NCBI GenBank assembly: GCA_021799915.1
Contig: JAJYZN010000178.1
Coordinates: 1 to 5,568, forward strand
DNA from: Actinomycetes bacterium
GTDB lineage: Bacteria; Actinomycetota; Acidimicrobiia; Acidimicrobiales; RAAP-2
Length of the DNA: 5,568 bases
Direction: 5' to 3'
The position numbers and the translations under genes were made by a program. The notes beneath the pieces were generated by a model. It saw nothing but the letters and a program-made list of their open reading frames with translations. It was not told the origin of the DNA and did no database searches. How positions within the stretch are numbered: position 1 is the first letter of the stretch; each line of letters opens with the position of its first letter. This document shows positions 5,162 through 5,568 of the stretch, piece after piece.

Positions 5162-5568
5162 CAGAAGACCTCTTCCCGGGCGATGTCGACGAAGATCGGT
5201 CGGTCCACCGGAACCGGCTGCCACTCCATCGGCGCGTAGCGCAAATGGCCGTAGCCGCCCGCCATCTGAAGCCACTTGACCATGCCGGGCTCCACTTCGT
5301 TGGAGCCCCGCCCCCCGCGGAACATGTGGCCTTCCCAGCCGTTGTACACCGACAGTCCGAAGGGACGCTGTCCCGATGACGTCTTCACCCTGACCTTGAA
5401 GTCACCGACGTCGTTGAACACCCTCGCCAGGTCGCCGTCCTCGATGCCGAGGCGCGCGGCGTCATCGGGGTTCATGACCGCGTGAGGCTCCCCCCGATGG
5501 GTCTGGAGCAGCACCGGGTTACCCATGTTCATGGCGTGGATGGACCAGCGGTTGTGGCCTCCGGTCAT
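5161..5568 (-). CDS. Molybdopterin (bis-MGD) oxidoreductase catalytic subunit, C-terminal fragment (type II DMSO-reductase-like)
   Basis: Only the last 135 residues are visible; the frame is open to the right edge, and the Met at the edge is internal rather than a start. The fragment is the C-terminal molybdopterin-dinucleotide-binding domain. It shows GGHNRWSIH at 3-11, RGEPHAVMNPDDAARLGI (25-42), EDGDLARVFNDVGDF (43-57), SVYNGWEG (73-80) and QMAGGYGHLRY (101-111). The NP.DA...GI.DGD...V.ND.G block is diagnostic for the domain. The HxRWSIH start together with the W-E and AGGYGHLRY segments resembles, from memory, alpha subunits of the ethylbenzene dehydrogenase / steroid C25 dehydrogenase / dimethylsulfide dehydrogenase / selenate reductase group. 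Those enzymes hydroxylate hydrocarbons with water or handle oxyanions, usually in the periplasm with Fe-S and heme subunits. The Mo ligand, N-terminal 4Fe-4S motif and Tat signal would lie outside the window, so subtype and substrate are inferred. The stop overlaps the thiolase start (TGATG), implying co-translation with a CoA-pathway gene. Confidence 0.85.
   Translation of the reverse strand: MTGGHNRWSIHAMNMGNPVLLQTHRGEPHAVMNPDDAARLGIEDGDLARVFNDVGDFKVRVKTSSGQRPFGLSVYNGWEGHMFRGGRGSNEVEPGMVKWLQMAGGYGHLRYAPMEWQPVPVDRPIFVDIAREEVF
5168..5174 (-). promoter_or_regulatory. Ribosome-binding site for the thiolase
   Basis: The minus strand reads AAGAGGT, 6 nt before the ATG at 5161, inside the last codons of the Mo enzyme gene. 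Together with the TGATG junction it fixes the thiolase start and rules out an extended start near 5275. Confidence 0.65.

Noticed and set aside
5162..5275. Upstream in-frame extension of the thiolase to an ATG at 5275
   Set aside because: It overlaps the conserved C-terminus of the Mo enzyme. The thiolase fold begins at the ATG at 5161, which has its own ribosome-binding site.

Overview
The window is GC-rich (about two thirds G+C by eye, not counted), with strong G/C preference at third codon positions. This suggests an actinobacterium-like or other high-GC, possibly uncultured, bacterium. The weak support for an actinobacterial or related source is one partial gene at the left edge, which resembles an exonuclease-like family I associate with such genomes. 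No ribosomal or other phylogenetic marker is present, so the assignment is low confidence.

All genes lie on the minus strand, so transcription runs from high to low coordinates. In that order: (1) the C-terminal 135 residues of a large molybdopterin (bis-MGD) oxidoreductase, 5161-5568, cut by the window edge, looking most like the catalytic alpha subunit of type II DMSO-reductase-family enzymes (ethylbenzene dehydrogenase / steroid C25 dehydrogenase / selenate reductase group); (2) an SCP2-type thiolase, 3851-5161; (3) an AMP-forming acyl-CoA ligase of the CaiC-like group, 2256-3854; (4) a nitroreductase-fold flavoprotein, 1424-2233; (5) an acyl-CoA dehydrogenase, 201-1403. Junctions are very tight: TGATG between 1 and 2, ATGA between 2 and 3, a 22-nt gap between 3 and 4, and a 20-nt gap between 4 and 5. 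This is almost certainly one operon. After a 91-nt spacer with a weak possible hairpin, the first codons of an unrelated 5'-3' exonuclease-like gene begin (1-109).

Read together, the operon suggests an oxygen-independent catabolic route. A molybdenum enzyme oxidises or hydroxylates an unactivated hydrocarbon or side chain, the ligase makes the CoA thioester, the acyl-CoA dehydrogenase desaturates it and the thiolase cleaves it. The nitroreductase-like flavoprotein has no obvious place in textbook beta-oxidation. Enoyl-CoA hydratase, 3-hydroxyacyl-CoA dehydrogenase and the Fe-S and heme subunits expected for a type II Mo enzyme are not in the window. The substrate is not determined by the sequence; alkylbenzenes, terpenes and steroid side chains are candidates by family analogy only.

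Three of the catabolic enzymes deviate from family consensus at catalytic positions: Asp/Glu shift in the dehydrogenase, Arg for the A10 Lys in the ligase, and no second catalytic Cys in the usual thiolase motifs. These are the most specific points to examine. No mobile elements, CRISPR arrays, tRNA or rRNA genes were seen.
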